From the NCBI GenBank assembly GCA_003667865.1, contig CP033051.1:879501-943500 (forward strand): a stretch of DNA of 64,000 bases. Reading direction: 5' to 3'. Position numbers and translations under genes: made by a program. The stretch comes from Rossellomorea marisflavi (GTDB lineage Bacteria > Bacillota > Bacilli > Bacillales > Bacillaceae_B). The notes under the pieces were generated by a model. It did no database searches. It was not told where the DNA came from and saw only the letters and a program-made list of their open reading frames with translations. Positions 49,761 through 59,881 of the stretch are shown here, piece by piece (positions within the stretch are counted from its first letter, which is position 1; every line of letters starts with the position of its first letter).

Positions 49761-51062
49761 TTAAGGTAGCTCTAGAATCTTACGTATTTGTCTTTTTATA
49801 TTTTTTTTGGATGTTTCGTCATATAGTAAGTCACTAGGAAAGTAGAGCTTGTGGTCTGTTCTTCGTTTTCCTGAGATGGCGTCAACGATATCTGATTCTC
49901 TTGATAGTTCTCGTAGGTCGTTATTCCTCATTAGTAAGTGAATCGGCAATCGTTCTTCCTCTTCACCAGGTCGGTAGAAGTCATACGGAAGGTCTGAGGA
50001 TGAATCAACGACTAGATAATAGTCTGGGTCCATTCCTGCCTTGCGAAACAATCCTTCGAGCTCACTATGCTTCTTGTATTCCTTTGCTGGGTCAAATTCT
50101 ACATATTTAAAAAGATTTCGGTTCATGAAACGTTGACACAGATCAACTAATAGCTCATCGTCTTCATCCTGCCAAATCTGGAAGTAGTACATTATAATGG
50201 CTTCATCTAGTTTGAGATAGTCCTCTAACGTTACTTCTCCGTCAAACAATGAATAAAAGTGTATTGGCTCTTGTTTGAATGCGTAGCCCTCTTCAAATAG
50301 CTGTTTCGCACGATGGAGAATTTTCGTAAGAATAACCTCAGCACTTCTTGTAACCGGGTGAAAATACACTTGCCAATACATTTGGTAGCGACTCATAATA
50401 TAGTCTTCTACTGCATGCATTCCACTTTGCTTAATCACGACCTGGTCCTCACGAGGTCTCATGACACGCAAAATTCGCTCCATATCAAAATGCCCATAGC
50501 TTACACCTGTAAAATACGCATCTCTTTGAAGATAATCCATTCGATCGGCATCAATCTGGCTAGAAATTAAACTAACGACAAGCTTGTCCTCGTAGGTTTT
50601 GCCAATGACTTCTGCAACCTTTTTCGGAAAATCAGCTGCTACCCGTTTTAATACAGCATTTACTTCTGTATTTCCTAAAATAATGGATTGCGTAAATTCC
50701 TCATGGTCAAGATGGAATACTTTTTCAAATGAATGTGAAAAAGGGCCATGTCCTAAATCATGGAGAAGTGCTGCACAGAGGGATAACAAACGTTCTTCTT
50801 GGTTCCATTCAGGACGACCATTGAAAACGTCATCGACAATCCTTCTAATAATTTCATATACACCTAGAGAGTGATTAAAGCGACTATGCTCTGCTCCATG
50901 GAAGGTTAGATACGTGGTACCGAGCTGGCGAATTCTACGAAGTCTTTGAAATTCTTTTGTACCAATTAGATCCCATATAACTTGGTCTCTAACGTGTACG
51001 TACCGATGAACAGGGTCTTTAAAAACTTTTTCCTCATGCAATTTCTGTTTGGAATATTCCAT
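49761..51062 (-). CDS. ywfO: HD-domain phosphohydrolase YwfO
   Basis: 433 residues. SAMHD1/dGTPase-like HD hydrolase: RFNHSLGVYE (His64), HDLGHGPFSHSFE (His101-Asp102), SSQIDADRMDYLQRDA with the distal Asp. Family members cleave dNTPs or other nucleotides. Promoter region upstream contains a single TTTTTTGTCGAAAAAT, like the terminal unit of array C. Confidence 0.88.
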   Translation of the reverse strand: MEYSKQKLHEEKVFKDPVHRYVHVRDQVIWDLIGTKEFQRLRRIRQLGTTYLTFHGAEHSRFNHSLGVYEIIRRIVDDVFNGRPEWNQEERLLSLCAALLHDLGHGPFSHSFEKVFHLDHEEFTQSIILGNTEVNAVLKRVAADFPKKVAEVIGKTYEDKLVVSLISSQIDADRMDYLQRDAYFTGVSYGHFDMERILRVMRPREDQVVIKQSGMHAVEDYIMSRYQMYWQVYFHPVTRSAEVILTKILHRAKQLFEEGYAFKQEPIHFYSLFDGEVTLEDYLKLDEAIIMYYFQIWQDEDDELLVDLCQRFMNRNLFKYVEFDPAKEYKKHSELEGLFRKAGMDPDYYLVVDSSSDLPYDFYRPGEEEERLPIHLLMRNNDLRELSRESDIVDAISGKRRTDHKLYFPSDLLYDETSKKNIKRQIRKILELP

Positions 51063-51262
51063 TTTTTACCCTCTTCCTAACTAGCATGTTTCTATTATAG
51101 CGATTTTTGACGAGACGTTCATCTCGTTTTTTGTCGAAAAATTAATAGATATGACGAGATTTCTTCTATATCAACGATTCTATCCACAAAAAAATTTTTC
51201 ATCCATTTTTAGGCTATTGACAATAAGAACACTCTCTATTTAATACCTGCATTCGTAGAATG

Positions 51263-51301
51263 AAAAAACTGACAATGAATGAAAAAGCTCCATCGTCAGT
51301 T
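51263..51301 (-). terminator. terminator after the DUF1450 gene
   Basis: Minus strand AACTGACGATG and CATTGTCAGTT (one mismatch), then TTTT. Confidence 0.75.
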
Positions 51302-51311
51302 TCTGGTTGTT

Positions 51312-51533
51312 TTATTTTAATTTCTTTTCAACCTTCTCTAAAAGCTCTTCTTCCGTCAGTGCCGCTAATGGCCGATTGTTGACAAATGCGAATGTTTTCT
51401 TTCGACCAGGGCCACAATACGACTGACAGCCAACATCAATTGGGGCATCTGGGTCAAGATTCTTCAATTTAGGTATCAGCGTTTTAAGATTTACGGCTTG
51501 ACAGTCATCGCAAACTCGAAATTCGTTTGCCAC
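51312..51533 (-). CDS. DUF1450 protein
   Basis: 73 residues from the GTG at 51533, which has AAAGGATGG seven bases upstream; the frame is open for another 93 bases upstream but without a ribosome site and unlike the family. [10 protein letters not shown] and [22 protein letters not shown] are DUF1450 hallmarks, with four cysteines that suggest a metal or redox site. Function unknown. Confidence 0.8.
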   Translation of the reverse strand: MANEFRVCDDCQAVNLKTLIPKLKNLDPDAPIDVGCQSYCGPGRKKTFAFVNNRPLAALTEEELLEKVEKKLK

Positions 51534-51776
51534 CTGATAACCATCCTTTCTCTCTATAAAATGCATTGTATCCTTCGAATTTTTTAATCCGATTATTAGA
51601 ATAACGGTTTCTTTCAAGGTTTTCAAGGCTACGTTTTTTCCATGTTGTCGTTAGTTGGTGACAACGAAACTATTAGAAAAAAATAAATTTTAACATATTC
51701 GTATAAAAAACTAGAAAACTGTACATCCTTTTATCAACAAGACGTTTTATAAACAATCGAAAGGGAGTTGAGATAG

Positions 51777-52610
51777 ATGAAATCTCGTCAAGATGCTTGG
51801 ACAGAGGAAAATGATCTATTATTAGCAGAAACTGTTTTACGCCATGTCCGTGAAGGTAGTACTCAGTTAAATGCATTTGAAGAAGTAGGAGATAAACTCA
51901 ATCGCACGTCTGCTGCCTGCGGCTTCCGTTGGAATGCAGTTGTTCGTCATCAATATGAAAAAGCTCTTCAACTAGCAAAAAAGCAGCGTAAACAGCGTCA
52001 TCGTATTCTAGGAAAAGAACAAAGTGGTAAGAAAAAGCTTTTATATCAGCCACCAACACCTTCCATTGATGAGCTTGATGCTATGTCTCTATCAATGTCA
52101 AAAATGCAAGAAATGGATGAAGATCCAACAGCCTTTATTCTCGATCATAATCAAGAAACAGAAGCACAACCATCTACAGAGACAGAGGATTCAAATGAGT
52201 CTCAAGAAGTTTCATTCGAGCAGGTACCCATGATGCAACAACAACAGCAAGTACAACAGCAGCCTGTTTCACAAAAGCCTATCTCTACTGAAATGAGAGG
52301 CGATATGTCACTTGAGAAAGTCATCCTATTCTTACAAAATCTAGCTCAATCGGGCTATAAAACTGATATTTTAAGAAGTGAGAATCAAAGATTACGTCAC
52401 GAGAATGCAGAGATTCGCCGTCAAAATCAAGAGCTTGAGAAAAGAATTCAGAAACTCGAGTCCAACTCAACTACAATGCAAGAGGATTATGAGACATTAA
52501 TGAATATTATGAACCGTGCAAGAAAGCTTGCTTTATTTGAAGATGAGGAAGCAAAAGCACCACGATTCAAAATGGATCGCAACGGCAATCTCGAGAAGCT
52601 TGCGGAATAA
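51777..52610 (+). CDS. rsfA: prespore-specific regulator RsfA
   Basis: 277 residues. N-terminal SANT/Myb-like DNA-binding domain ([18 protein letters not shown] to [17 protein letters not shown], about 7-60), Gln-rich low-complexity middle ([11 protein letters not shown]), and a C-terminal coiled coil from about 195 to 245 ([20 protein letters not shown]). RsfA modulates SigF-dependent genes in the forespore. Aligns with ywfN position. Confidence 0.88.
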   Translation: MKSRQDAWTEENDLLLAETVLRHVREGSTQLNAFEEVGDKLNRTSAACGFRWNAVVRHQYEKALQLAKKQRKQRHRILGKEQSGKKKLLYQPPTPSIDELDAMSLSMSKMQEMDEDPTAFILDHNQETEAQPSTETEDSNESQEVSFEQVPMMQQQQQVQQQPVSQKPISTEMRGDMSLEKVILFLQNLAQSGYKTDILRSENQRLRHENAEIRRQNQELEKRIQKLESNSTTMQEDYETLMNIMNRARKLALFEDEEAKAPRFKMDRNGNLEKLAE

Positions 52611-52679
52611 TCCAATATCATTCTAAAAATAGAGAAATAGTAAAGGGTTTGGAGAAACCGATACGATAAGAAACAGAAT

Positions 52680-52735
52680 AAAAGGATATCTCAATAAGGT
52701 CCGTCCCTATTCAAGACCTGTTGAGATATCCTTTT
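52680..52735. terminator. rsfA/lipL bidirectional terminator with the motif in its loop
   Basis: AAAAGGATATCTCAA and TTGAGATATCCTTTT, 15 perfect pairs. The 26-base loop contains AAGGTCCGTCCCT (52696-52708). Confidence 0.9.
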
Positions 52736-53576
52736 ATTTGTTGTAGAGTACTTTTTCGTTCCGTTCGACAACGCGCTGGTAATAGTTTTGGTATAGAATC
52801 AGCTCATCTTCTTGTAAGTTTTGTGAGTAGATGTCCTTGCTGAATGATTTGAGTGTCGTTAGAAAACGAAGCATTACATCTTGAATGGATAGTTCAACTT
52901 GTAAAAGCTCTGATAGTGATGCCATCACTTCTGGTTTAATATCTGGAAATACAAATTTAGTAGATTGACGTGCTAATCCTAAATGGTAAAGCTGTTTAAT
53001 TCTATTGGCACGCTCTGATCCACTACCATTTACACAAAGATAGATTTGGACCGCTACACCGTTTCGAATTCTTCGCTGTGAAATTCCAGCAAATTTTTGG
53101 TCAGAGATACTTAAGTCATAACTACCTGGACAATAAGAATGGATAATTTCCTTTGCTTCAATGGTGACGGAAAAGTCTTTAAACATTTCTTGTACCAGCT
53201 GGAGCATAGCATCGTATCCTCTATTAATATCAATTCCCTTTTCAGTATCTGGGAAGATTAATGATAAATTTAACACTCCCGAATCCAGTACAACGGCTAG
53301 ACCACCGGAATTCCGGACAATATAGTTTAATCCTTGTTGCTCTAAATCGTCTAATGCTTCCTGAAGAAGAGGAAGCTTTGTATCTTGAATCCCCAACACA
53401 ATCGTATCATGATGCACCCATGAGCGTGCCGTTGGGTCGGAATTCCCTGCTCCAACAGATGTACATAACGTGTCATCCATCGCAAAGGACTCCAAGGCAC
53501 CAAACATCGGACCTAAACTAGATTGGTCAATAATTCTCCACTGCTCCTGCTGAAGCAATGATCGGCCATTACTCAT
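52734..53576 (-). CDS. lipL: octanoyl-[GcvH]:protein N-octanoyltransferase LipL
   Basis: 280 residues. Transfers octanoyl groups from GcvH to E2 subunits of lipoate-dependent complexes by amidotransfer. Biotin/lipoate ligase fold with [13 protein letters not shown] and the nucleophile Cys149 in [11 protein letters not shown] (Cys150 in the B. subtilis enzyme), plus [10 protein letters not shown]. Corresponds to ywfL. Convergent with rsfA; they share the terminator. Confidence 0.92.
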   Translation of the reverse strand: MSNGRSLLQQEQWRIIDQSSLGPMFGALESFAMDDTLCTSVGAGNSDPTARSWVHHDTIVLGIQDTKLPLLQEALDDLEQQGLNYIVRNSGGLAVVLDSGVLNLSLIFPDTEKGIDINRGYDAMLQLVQEMFKDFSVTIEAKEIIHSYCPGSYDLSISDQKFAGISQRRIRNGVAVQIYLCVNGSGSERANRIKQLYHLGLARQSTKFVFPDIKPEVMASLSELLQVELSIQDVMLRFLTTLKSFSKDIYSQNLQEDELILYQNYYQRVVERNEKVLYNK

Positions 53577-53911
53577 GCTGTTTTCTCCTTCAATTAATAG
53601 TCGATTTATTATACCATATCTTCTATTGAGGAAAGAGTTGCTGTGGCATGTAATACCTTACTTTAGTCAAAATGAATGTTTTACGTTATTGTTATGGTAA
53701 ACTAGAACTACTTCTAGATTTAGTGATTTTGACCAACTTCTACTCCTAAAAACTTTCTTGAGGTCAAAACCATTCCTCTCTTTAGCAAACACCAAATCCT
53801 AATATTAACAAAATATTTACACATTTGAAATTGTCCTTTCCTAACTATCCTCCGTATAATGATGAATACATCTGTAGAATAGAAAGATAAAAAAGAACAA
53901 AGGGGCTACTT
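53577..53911. other. divergent promoter spacer, lipL / sensor gene
   Basis: AT-rich 335 bp with divergent starts at both ends. I see no ORF, repeat copy or operator I can name. Confidence 0.4.
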
Positions 53912-54736
53912 ATGAATAATACATTAAGAAAGTATGTGAGTACGCAGGTATTAAATGAAACTTCCGTTTTAGCAGCACTGGAAACAAATCTAGCAATGAT
54001 AGAATTCAATCTGGATAAAGAAGTGATCTGGGTGAATGAAAACTTTTCGAAAACAATGGGGTATTCGACTTCTGAGATGATTGGAATGAAGCATCGGTCA
54101 TTCTGTAGTACTAGTTATGCAAGTAGTTCTGATTATGAAAAATTATGGGCAGATCTTAGGAATGGCCGCAAGTTTCAAGAGAAAATTGAACGAATTGATA
54201 AAGCAGGAAATGTATTATTGCTAGAAGCAACTTACATTCCTATTTTTAATCATGAAGGTGTTGTTGAAGGGGTTTTAAAAATAGCAACGAACATCACGGA
54301 GCGAGAAAATCGCACGATGAATATCATCTCTCAACTAAAAGATATGCCAATGGAATTGGTTGAACTTGTTGTTTCCAACTCAAATGAAAAAATTCAAGCC
54401 ATTGAAGCTTTAAAACATCAGACTAAGCTAATCAATGACGTAACCAATATGATTCGTAATATTTCCTCACAAACAAATATGCTTGCATTAAATGCTGCTA
54501 TTGAGGCTGCGCGTGTTGGAGAGCAAGGTAGAGGCTTTAAAGTCGTTGCTGATGAGGTACGTAAGCTTGCAGGGAACGTAGATGACGCCATTAAAAGTGT
54601 TAATACCAATGTTGATAATATTACAACTGAAGTTGATAAAGTGTATACCATCACCGAGAAGCTTCAAACCATTGTTAAAGAGACACAGGCTGATTTTAAT
54701 CGCACGATTGAGGAATTTGAAGGAGTTACAAAATAG
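53912..54736 (+). CDS. soluble PAS-MCP chemotaxis signal protein
   Basis: 274 residues without membrane helices. N-terminal PAS domain (about 20-130; [28 protein letters not shown] region, ending in [10 protein letters not shown]) and a short methyl-accepting signalling hairpin whose tip is [27 protein letters not shown] (core [19 protein letters not shown]) followed by [12 protein letters not shown]. It can bind CheA/CheW; the PAS domain may sense an internal signal. Resembles short cytoplasmic receptors such as YfmS. Confidence 0.85.
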   Translation: MNNTLRKYVSTQVLNETSVLAALETNLAMIEFNLDKEVIWVNENFSKTMGYSTSEMIGMKHRSFCSTSYASSSDYEKLWADLRNGRKFQEKIERIDKAGNVLLLEATYIPIFNHEGVVEGVLKIATNITERENRTMNIISQLKDMPMELVELVVSNSNEKIQAIEALKHQTKLINDVTNMIRNISSQTNMLALNAAIEAARVGEQGRGFKVVADEVRKLAGNVDDAIKSVNTNVDNITTEVDKVYTITEKLQTIVKETQADFNRTIEEFEGVTK

Positions 54737-54744
54737 GTCATATA

Positions 54745-54777
54745 AAAAGCGACTATTATTAAAATAGCCGCTTTTTA
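54745..54777. terminator. bidirectional terminator
   Basis: AAAAAGCGACTAT and ATAGCCGCTTTTT (one mismatch), seven-base loop, between convergent genes. Confidence 0.85.
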
Positions 54778-54779
54778 AA

Positions 54780-55103
54780 TTAGTTATACAATACTACTGG
54801 AGGGTCAATCCCTAATACTGTTTCTCCATTTACAGTTAACCAGTAATAATAATGATCAATCTCTTTACCTAGTAAAGCTTCAATCTTTTTAATAAGATCC
54901 TCTTGTAGCTCAAAGGACATTTGCGCTGTTTCTGCACCAAGCTCTACATTCTTAAGTCCCATAAGGTCTGCAATAGTACGGGCTTTCTCATAGGATACCT
55001 CTACATACTTGTCATACTCTGGCAGATATGCTGCTTGAGCAGGTGCGCTTGCAATACCAACTAATAATAATAAAGTAATAAAAACGAAACTAATTTTCTT
55101 CAT
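54780..55103 (-). CDS. small secreted protein, unknown
   Basis: 107 residues. Classical signal peptide (MKKISFVFITLLLLVGIASA, cleavage after AQA). The mature part of about 80 residues is acidic, with YLPEYDKYVEVSYEKARTIADL and a C-terminal DHYYYWLTVNGETVLGIDPPVV. No family recognised. Located 17 bp after an HD-GYP gene and possibly co-transcribed with it. Confidence 0.65.
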   Translation of the reverse strand: MKKISFVFITLLLLVGIASAPAQAAYLPEYDKYVEVSYEKARTIADLMGLKNVELGAETAQMSFELQEDLIKKIEALLGKEIDHYYYWLTVNGETVLGIDPPVVLYN

Positions 55104-55120
55104 TTTCTCTTTTCCCCTAT

Positions 55121-56002
55121 CTATGATTGACTTTGAACATATTTAAATATATCAACAACTTGTGGATGAAATTGTGTTCCTTTACACTTTTCCAGCTCAA
55201 TCAATGCTTCTTCTCTCGATATTGCTTTCTTGTAAACTCGGTCTGTTGTCATTGCGTCAAATGCATCAACAACAGATATGATACTCGCTTCAATGGAAAT
55301 TTCCTCTTCCTTTAAACCATGAGGATAACCGTTCCCATCGTATCTTTCGTGATGCTGCTCAATGATTTTCCCCACATTTTTTAGGAGAGCTAGCCCGGAT
55401 TCCTCTAGCAGTTCCTTCCCAAACGTTGTATGTTTTTTCATGATGTCCCACTCTTCATTTGTTAGGCTTCCTGGCTTTTGCAAAATCTCTAACGGGACTC
55501 TTACTTTACCAATGTCGTGTAAAAACGCTGCCCAATTCAAACGAACAAGCTGGTCTGAATTCAGAGAAAAGAATTCACCGACTCGCATCGACAATCTACA
55601 AATCCTCGAACAATGTTCCTTCGTATAACCATCTTTATCTTCTATGGTAACAGCCAAATCTCTTAAACTAAGTGCTGCCTTACTATAGTGTTGAAATATT
55701 GGCTGTGATGTAACATATATAAATTCTGTTGTGCCAATAGATTGAAAAACATAATGTTCTTTAACAGGGCATCTACTAAAGCTATCTCCTGCCTTCAATG
55801 AAGTAGAACGGTTAACAAATTTAAGTTCACCAGATAGAATCGTCAGGTGTTCTAACGCTGTCCACCCTTCCTGTGGTTCTATGGCCCACCTTACCCCTGG
55901 ATCTAGTTTATGATAAATAACTTCCGTGTTGTCACCAGAAGAAAGTAATGCAATTTGTGTTCCGTCAAACGATACGGATTCTATAAAACTATTGGGATTC
56001 AT
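55121..56002 (-). CDS. cupin plus HD-GYP domain protein
   Basis: 293 residues. N-terminal cupin-like barrel (about 20-100; EHLTILSGELKFVNRS, SFSRCPVKEHYVFQS). C-terminal HD-GYP phosphodiesterase-type domain with HDIGKVRVP and the HHERYDGNGYPHGL signature, DAFDAMTTDRVYK. HD-GYP proteins hydrolyse cyclic dinucleotides such as c-di-GMP. The cupin suggests a small-molecule input. AGGGGGTG lies 11 bases before the ATG. Confidence 0.82.
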   Translation of the reverse strand: MNPNSFIESVSFDGTQIALLSSGDNTEVIYHKLDPGVRWAIEPQEGWTALEHLTILSGELKFVNRSTSLKAGDSFSRCPVKEHYVFQSIGTTEFIYVTSQPIFQHYSKAALSLRDLAVTIEDKDGYTKEHCSRICRLSMRVGEFFSLNSDQLVRLNWAAFLHDIGKVRVPLEILQKPGSLTNEEWDIMKKHTTFGKELLEESGLALLKNVGKIIEQHHERYDGNGYPHGLKEEEISIEASIISVVDAFDAMTTDRVYKKAISREEALIELEKCKGTQFHPQVVDIFKYVQSQS

Positions 56003-56091
56003 TACGAAATGGTCACCCCCTTCTCTAATACCTCTTTTATCGGTAGAAATCTATCTTTCGATGTAGTTCTTTAGACCTAATTACTATTGGT

Positions 56092-56137
56092 AAAAAAAGC
56101 AAGGATACCCCATAAAGTACTACACCATCATCCTTGC
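56092..56137 (-). terminator. pta terminator
   Basis: Minus strand GCAAGGAT and ATCCTTGC arms, then TTTTTTT. A second GCAAGGAT closer to the stop offers an alternative 5' arm. Confidence 0.75.
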
Positions 56138-56194
56138 AATAATGATGCTACTTACTAGAGACATCCTTGCTATATTTTAAATTATTCTGGGCTC

Positions 56195-57166
56195 TTATAG
56201 AGCTTGAGCAGCTGTAATTAAGGCTAACTTGTAAACATCTTCCTCATTACATCCACGAGAAAGATCATTTACTGGAGCATTCAGACCTTGTAAGATCGGT
56301 CCAACTGCTTCAAAGTTTCCTAAACGCTGTGCTATTTTGTAGCCAATGTTTCCAGCTTCTAAGCTTGGGAATACAAAGACATTGGCATCACCTTGAAGAA
56401 CTGAGTCTGGTGCTTTTTTCTTCGCAACAGAAGGAACAAAGGCTGCATCAAATTGAAATTCTCCATCTAATGTTAGATCTGGTGCCTTCTCTTTTGCTAA
56501 TTGAACCGCTTCAACCACTTTTTCTGTTTCAGGAGATTTTGCTGATCCTTTTGTCGAAAAGCTTAACATTGCTACTCGAGGTTCGATGCTGAACATCTCT
56601 GCAGTTCGAGCACTTTCAATTGCAATCTCTGCTAAATCCTGGCTATCTGGGGTGATATTAATCGCACAGTCTGCAAATACATATTTTTCATCGTCACGTA
56701 CCATGATGAAAACACCTGATGTTTTGCGAACGCCTTCTTTTGTTTTAATAATTTGCAGAGCTGGTCGAACAGTATCAGCTGTTGAATGAGCTGCTCCACT
56801 AACAAGACCATGAGCTTTTCCAGTGTAGACTAGCATTGTACCAAAATAGTTTTCATCTAGAAGAATTTTTCGTGCATCTTCTTCTGACGCCTTTCCTTTT
56901 CGGCGCTCCACAAATGCTTGTACAAGTTGATCAAAGTTCTCATATGTAGATGGGGTGATGAGCTCACAGCCCTCTAATGAAACGCCGAGCTCTGCTGCCT
57001 TTGATTGAACTTCATTAACATCTCCAATTACGATAGGTGTTACAACAGCATCTGCAGCTAATCGTGACGCGGCTGTTAAAATTCGTTCATCATTTCCTTC
57101 AGGAAACACAATGCGTAAATCCTTACCTTTTATTTTATCTGTTAGCGTTTGAAATAAATTACTCAC
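56195..57166 (-). CDS. pta: phosphate acetyltransferase
   Basis: 323 residues. Interconverts acetyl-CoA and acetyl phosphate in overflow metabolism. Family motifs: RIVFPEGNDERILTAASRL, GLVSGAAHSTADTVRPALQI (core SGAAHSTADTVRPAL), FADCAINI and EVLAVDGE-type LDGEFQFDAA. Full length for the short Gram-positive form. Corresponds to B. subtilis pta (ywfJ). Confidence 0.95.
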   Translation of the reverse strand: MSNLFQTLTDKIKGKDLRIVFPEGNDERILTAASRLAADAVVTPIVIGDVNEVQSKAAELGVSLEGCELITPSTYENFDQLVQAFVERRKGKASEEDARKILLDENYFGTMLVYTGKAHGLVSGAAHSTADTVRPALQIIKTKEGVRKTSGVFIMVRDDEKYVFADCAINITPDSQDLAEIAIESARTAEMFSIEPRVAMLSFSTKGSAKSPETEKVVEAVQLAKEKAPDLTLDGEFQFDAAFVPSVAKKKAPDSVLQGDANVFVFPSLEAGNIGYKIAQRLGNFEAVGPILQGLNAPVNDLSRGCNEEDVYKLALITAAQAL

Positions 57167-57341
57167 CTGTAAACCTCCTTCTTTCTATTACCTTTAGAAT
57201 ACTGTAATGGAGTCAGATTTCAACAGAAAAGCTAGATGACACCGGTTACATATACAAAGTTTTTCTTTTCCGAAAATTTAACACCACTTCCTCATCCTTC
57301 TATTCTTATCCCATCCCCTCCACTTTATCCCAAATTTTCAA

Positions 57342-57374
57342 GAGGGACGGACCTTGTTTCAAGGTCCGTCCCTC
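57342..57374. repeat. head-to-head GTCCGTCCC pair upstream of hemQ
   Basis: GAGGGACGGACCTT (57342-57355) and AAGGTCCGTCCCTC (57361-57374), 14-bp perfect inverted repeat with a five-base gap, between divergent pta and hemQ. Followed by CTTATGG. Otherwise the spacer holds only promoter DNA. Confidence 0.75.
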
Positions 57375-57479
57375 TTATGGAGATTTTGTGACTTTGGGTT
57401 TCATATTCCGTTGTTACGGTCAAACTATGATATAGTAGGGATGAATATAGCTATTAACATTTATTGAGGAGTGATATTT

Positions 57480-58226
57480 ATGGCAGAACCAGCACAAACG
57501 TTGGATGGTTGGTATTCATTACATGATTTTCGCGCAATGGATTGGACAGCATGGAAAATGCTTACGAGTGATGACCGCGAAGCTGCGATTTCTGAATTCC
57601 ATCGATTCTTACATAAACTGAACAAAACGCATGAAGCAAAAGAAGGTAGTCATGCTCTTTATACGATCGTTGGTCAAAAAGCAGACTTTATGCTAATGAT
57701 TCTTCGTCCAACAATGGAAGAATTAAACGAGCTTGAGACAGAATTCAACAAGCTAAAAATTGCAGAATTTACGATTCCAACCTATTCGTATGTTTCTGTT
57801 GTAGAGCTAGGAAACTACATGCCTTCTGAGGGTGATCCTTACGAGAATCCATATGTGAAGGCTAGACTGTATCCTGAACTTCCAAAATCCAAATATATTT
57901 GTTTCTACCCAATGGATAAGCGTCGCCAGGGTGAAGATAACTGGTATATGCTTGATATGGACAAGCGCCGTGAGCTGATGAAGAGTCACGGAATGATCGG
58001 TCGTAAGTGGGCTGGTAAGGTCCAACAAATCATCACAGGATCTGTCGGCTTTGATGATTATGAGTGGGGCGTGACATTATTCTCAGATGATGTTCTTGAG
58101 TTTAAAAAGCTAGTATACGAAATGCGCTTTGATGAAGTAAGTGCTCGCTATGGCGAATTCGGTGCTTTCTATGTAGGGAATCTTCTATTAGAAGACAATA
58201 TTGCTAAATTTCTTCATGTAAACTAA
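57480..58226 (+). CDS. hemQ: coproheme decarboxylase HemQ
   Basis: 248 residues. Chlorite-dismutase fold enzyme that makes haem b from coprohaem in the coproporphyrin pathway. Tyr143 in CFYPMDKRR and proximal His170 in [10 protein letters not shown] correspond to the catalytic Tyr and haem ligand. The ATG at 57480 has GAGGAG eight bases upstream; the in-frame GTG nine bases earlier overlaps it. YwfI position next to pta. Confidence 0.94.
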   Translation: MAEPAQTLDGWYSLHDFRAMDWTAWKMLTSDDREAAISEFHRFLHKLNKTHEAKEGSHALYTIVGQKADFMLMILRPTMEELNELETEFNKLKIAEFTIPTYSYVSVVELGNYMPSEGDPYENPYVKARLYPELPKSKYICFYPMDKRRQGEDNWYMLDMDKRRELMKSHGMIGRKWAGKVQQIITGSVGFDDYEWGVTLFSDDVLEFKKLVYEMRFDEVSARYGEFGAFYVGNLLLEDNIAKFLHVN

Positions 58227-58235
58227 TAATAAATT

Positions 58236-58308
58236 CAAAAAGCTAACCTTGTGTCAGGGACATATTCAGTAAAGTGGATGTGTCTCTACATGGGGTTCGC
58301 TTTTTTTA
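58236..58308 (+). terminator. hemQ terminator
   Basis: AAAAAGCTAACC pairs with GGTTCGCTTTTT (one mismatch) around a long, partly paired loop, then a T-run. Confidence 0.55.
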
Positions 58309-58379
58309 TTTACAAAAAATGCTCGGCAAGTAAATCCTCTTCAGGATTTCCAATCAACCTTTTCATAAAAAATTATTTT

Positions 58380-58409
58380 GTCATATTCCCATTTAACCCT
58401 TCATAGTAA
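58380..58409 (+). promoter_or_regulatory. SigE-type promoter of cwlJ
   Basis: GTCATATT (exact -35 of the KTCATATT type), 14-base spacer, CATAGTAA with the CATA of the -10. About 60 bp before cwlJ, which is mother-cell expressed in B. subtilis. Confidence 0.5.
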
Positions 58410-58470
58410 TGTGATAGAGCGTACAAAAGTTCACATATTGCGTTTTTGAGCTTCGAAGCGAGGTGAGAAA

Positions 58471-58893
58471 ATGGGTGTCATTCCATACACCGAAGAGCAT
58501 GTAAAACTCCTGGCCCGATTGATGAGGGCTGAAGCAGAGGGTGATGGCCAACTCGGGATGCTTATGGTAGGTAATGTAGGTGTCAATCGTGTTCGCTCTG
58601 ACTGTTTGGATTTTAAAAAATTGACATCAATCAAAGACATGGTTTACCAAAGTCCTGGTGGATTCGAAGCAATACAAAAGGGTTATTTTTACCAACGTGC
58701 AAGAGAAAAGGAACTAGAGCTTGCTCGTAAGACATTAAAGGGTGGGCGTTACCATCCTGCAACAAATTCTCTCTGGTTTTTCCGACCAGAAGGCAGCTGC
58801 CCTGCACAATGGTTTAATCAATACAATAGTGGACGCTATAAATCACATTGTTTCTTTGCTCCAACACAATCTGAATGTCCAAGAGTCTTTTAA
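58471..58893 (+). CDS. cwlJ: spore cortex-lytic enzyme CwlJ
   Basis: 140 residues. SleB-fold cortex hydrolase that acts in Ca-dipicolinate-triggered germination. Catalytic Glu21 in RAEAEGDGQLG; GNVGVNRV and CFFAPTQSECPRV are typical. No signal peptide, as expected for a coat-localised protein. Followed by gerQ, which it needs for localisation. Confidence 0.93.
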   Translation: MGVIPYTEEHVKLLARLMRAEAEGDGQLGMLMVGNVGVNRVRSDCLDFKKLTSIKDMVYQSPGGFEAIQKGYFYQRAREKELELARKTLKGGRYHPATNSLWFFRPEGSCPAQWFNQYNSGRYKSHCFFAPTQSECPRVF

Positions 58894-58924
58894 ATTTTAA
58901 TTATTTAAAGGGAGGTCAATTGTT

Positions 58925-59413
58925 TTGGCAAAAAATCAAACGAACTTATATGGTGGTTATCCTCAACAACAACAAGCGTACAATCCGTATGGTCAAACAG
59001 GTCAATATGGGTATGATGGGTATGGTGTAGGTCAAAATCCATTATACACTGCTCAAGTAGGTGGCCCAGTTCCAGGCTACGGGTTTCCACAACAACCAGT
59101 AGCAACACCAGGAGTTCCTGGAATGCTTCCGATTGAAGAATCCTATATCGAAAATATTTTACGTTTAAACAAAGGGAAAGTAGCAACTGTGTATACAACG
59201 TTTGAGAACAATCGTGAGTGGAATGCGAAAGTATTTAAAGGGGTTATCGAGGCAGCAGGAAGAGATCACCTCATTTTAAGCGATCCACAAACAGGCATGA
59301 GATACTTAATTTTAATGATTTATGTTGACTATGTAACATTTGATGAGGAAATTGAGTACGAATACCCGTTTGCTGCAGGAGCACCTGGCTTAGCTGCTTA
59401 CCCTCCTAGATAA
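58925..59413 (+). CDS. gerQ: spore coat protein GerQ
   Basis: 162 residues. Inner-coat protein required for CwlJ localisation and cross-linked by transglutaminase. Gly/Gln/Tyr/Pro-rich N-terminus (YGGYPQQQQAYNPYGQTG) and the conserved C-terminal GerQ domain (EESYIENILRLNKGKVATVY, DPQTGMRYLILMIYVDYVTF). TTG start with GGGAGGTC seven bases upstream. Operon with cwlJ. Confidence 0.92.
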   Translation: MAKNQTNLYGGYPQQQQAYNPYGQTGQYGYDGYGVGQNPLYTAQVGGPVPGYGFPQQPVATPGVPGMLPIEESYIENILRLNKGKVATVYTTFENNREWNAKVFKGVIEAAGRDHLILSDPQTGMRYLILMIYVDYVTFDEEIEYEYPFAAGAPGLAAYPPR

Positions 59414-59422
59414 TATATAATG

Positions 59423-59457
59423 AAAAAACACTGGCACCTTTAGCGGCCAGTGTTTTT
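59423..59457. terminator. gerQ/ywdK bidirectional terminator
   Basis: AAAAACACTGGC and GCCAGTGTTTTT with a ten-base loop. Confidence 0.9.
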
Positions 59458-59460
59458 CTT

Positions 59461-59832
59461 TTATAGTGCTTTTACAGCAAATACGATCAGCAAGATCCAA
59501 GCAATGATAAAACTTACCCCACCAAGTGGCGTAATCGCTCCGAGTATTTTAATGCCTGACAAACTTAAAATGTACAAGCTACCTGAGAACAACACAATCC
59601 CAATAAGCATCGTCCAGCCTGACCATGTAAGTAAAGAGGAAGGTGCGACATTTCCCATTAAAACACCAATAATCAGGATTCCTAGTGCATGAAACATTTG
59701 ATACAGTACTGCAGTGTTCCATGTTCCTAAATATTTCTCCGATAATTTCCCTTCAAGCGCATGCGCACCAAAGGCTCCAAAGACAACTGCCAACATTGCA
59801 TTGATGGCACCGATGATTAAAAAGACTTTCAT
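59461..59832 (-). CDS. ywdK: DUF423 membrane protein YwdK
   Basis: 123 residues, four helices. MLAVVFGAFGAHAL and YQMFHALGIL are signatures of the DUF423 family, widespread and of unknown function. Same place after gerQ as in B. subtilis. Confidence 0.9.
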   Translation of the reverse strand: MKVFLIIGAINAMLAVVFGAFGAHALEGKLSEKYLGTWNTAVLYQMFHALGILIIGVLMGNVAPSSLLTWSGWTMLIGIVLFSGSLYILSLSGIKILGAITPLGGVSFIIAWILLIVFAVKAL

Positions 59833-59881
59833 ACATTCAACTCCTACTTTTATTATGTAAACATCTTATTCGCTGACGCAC

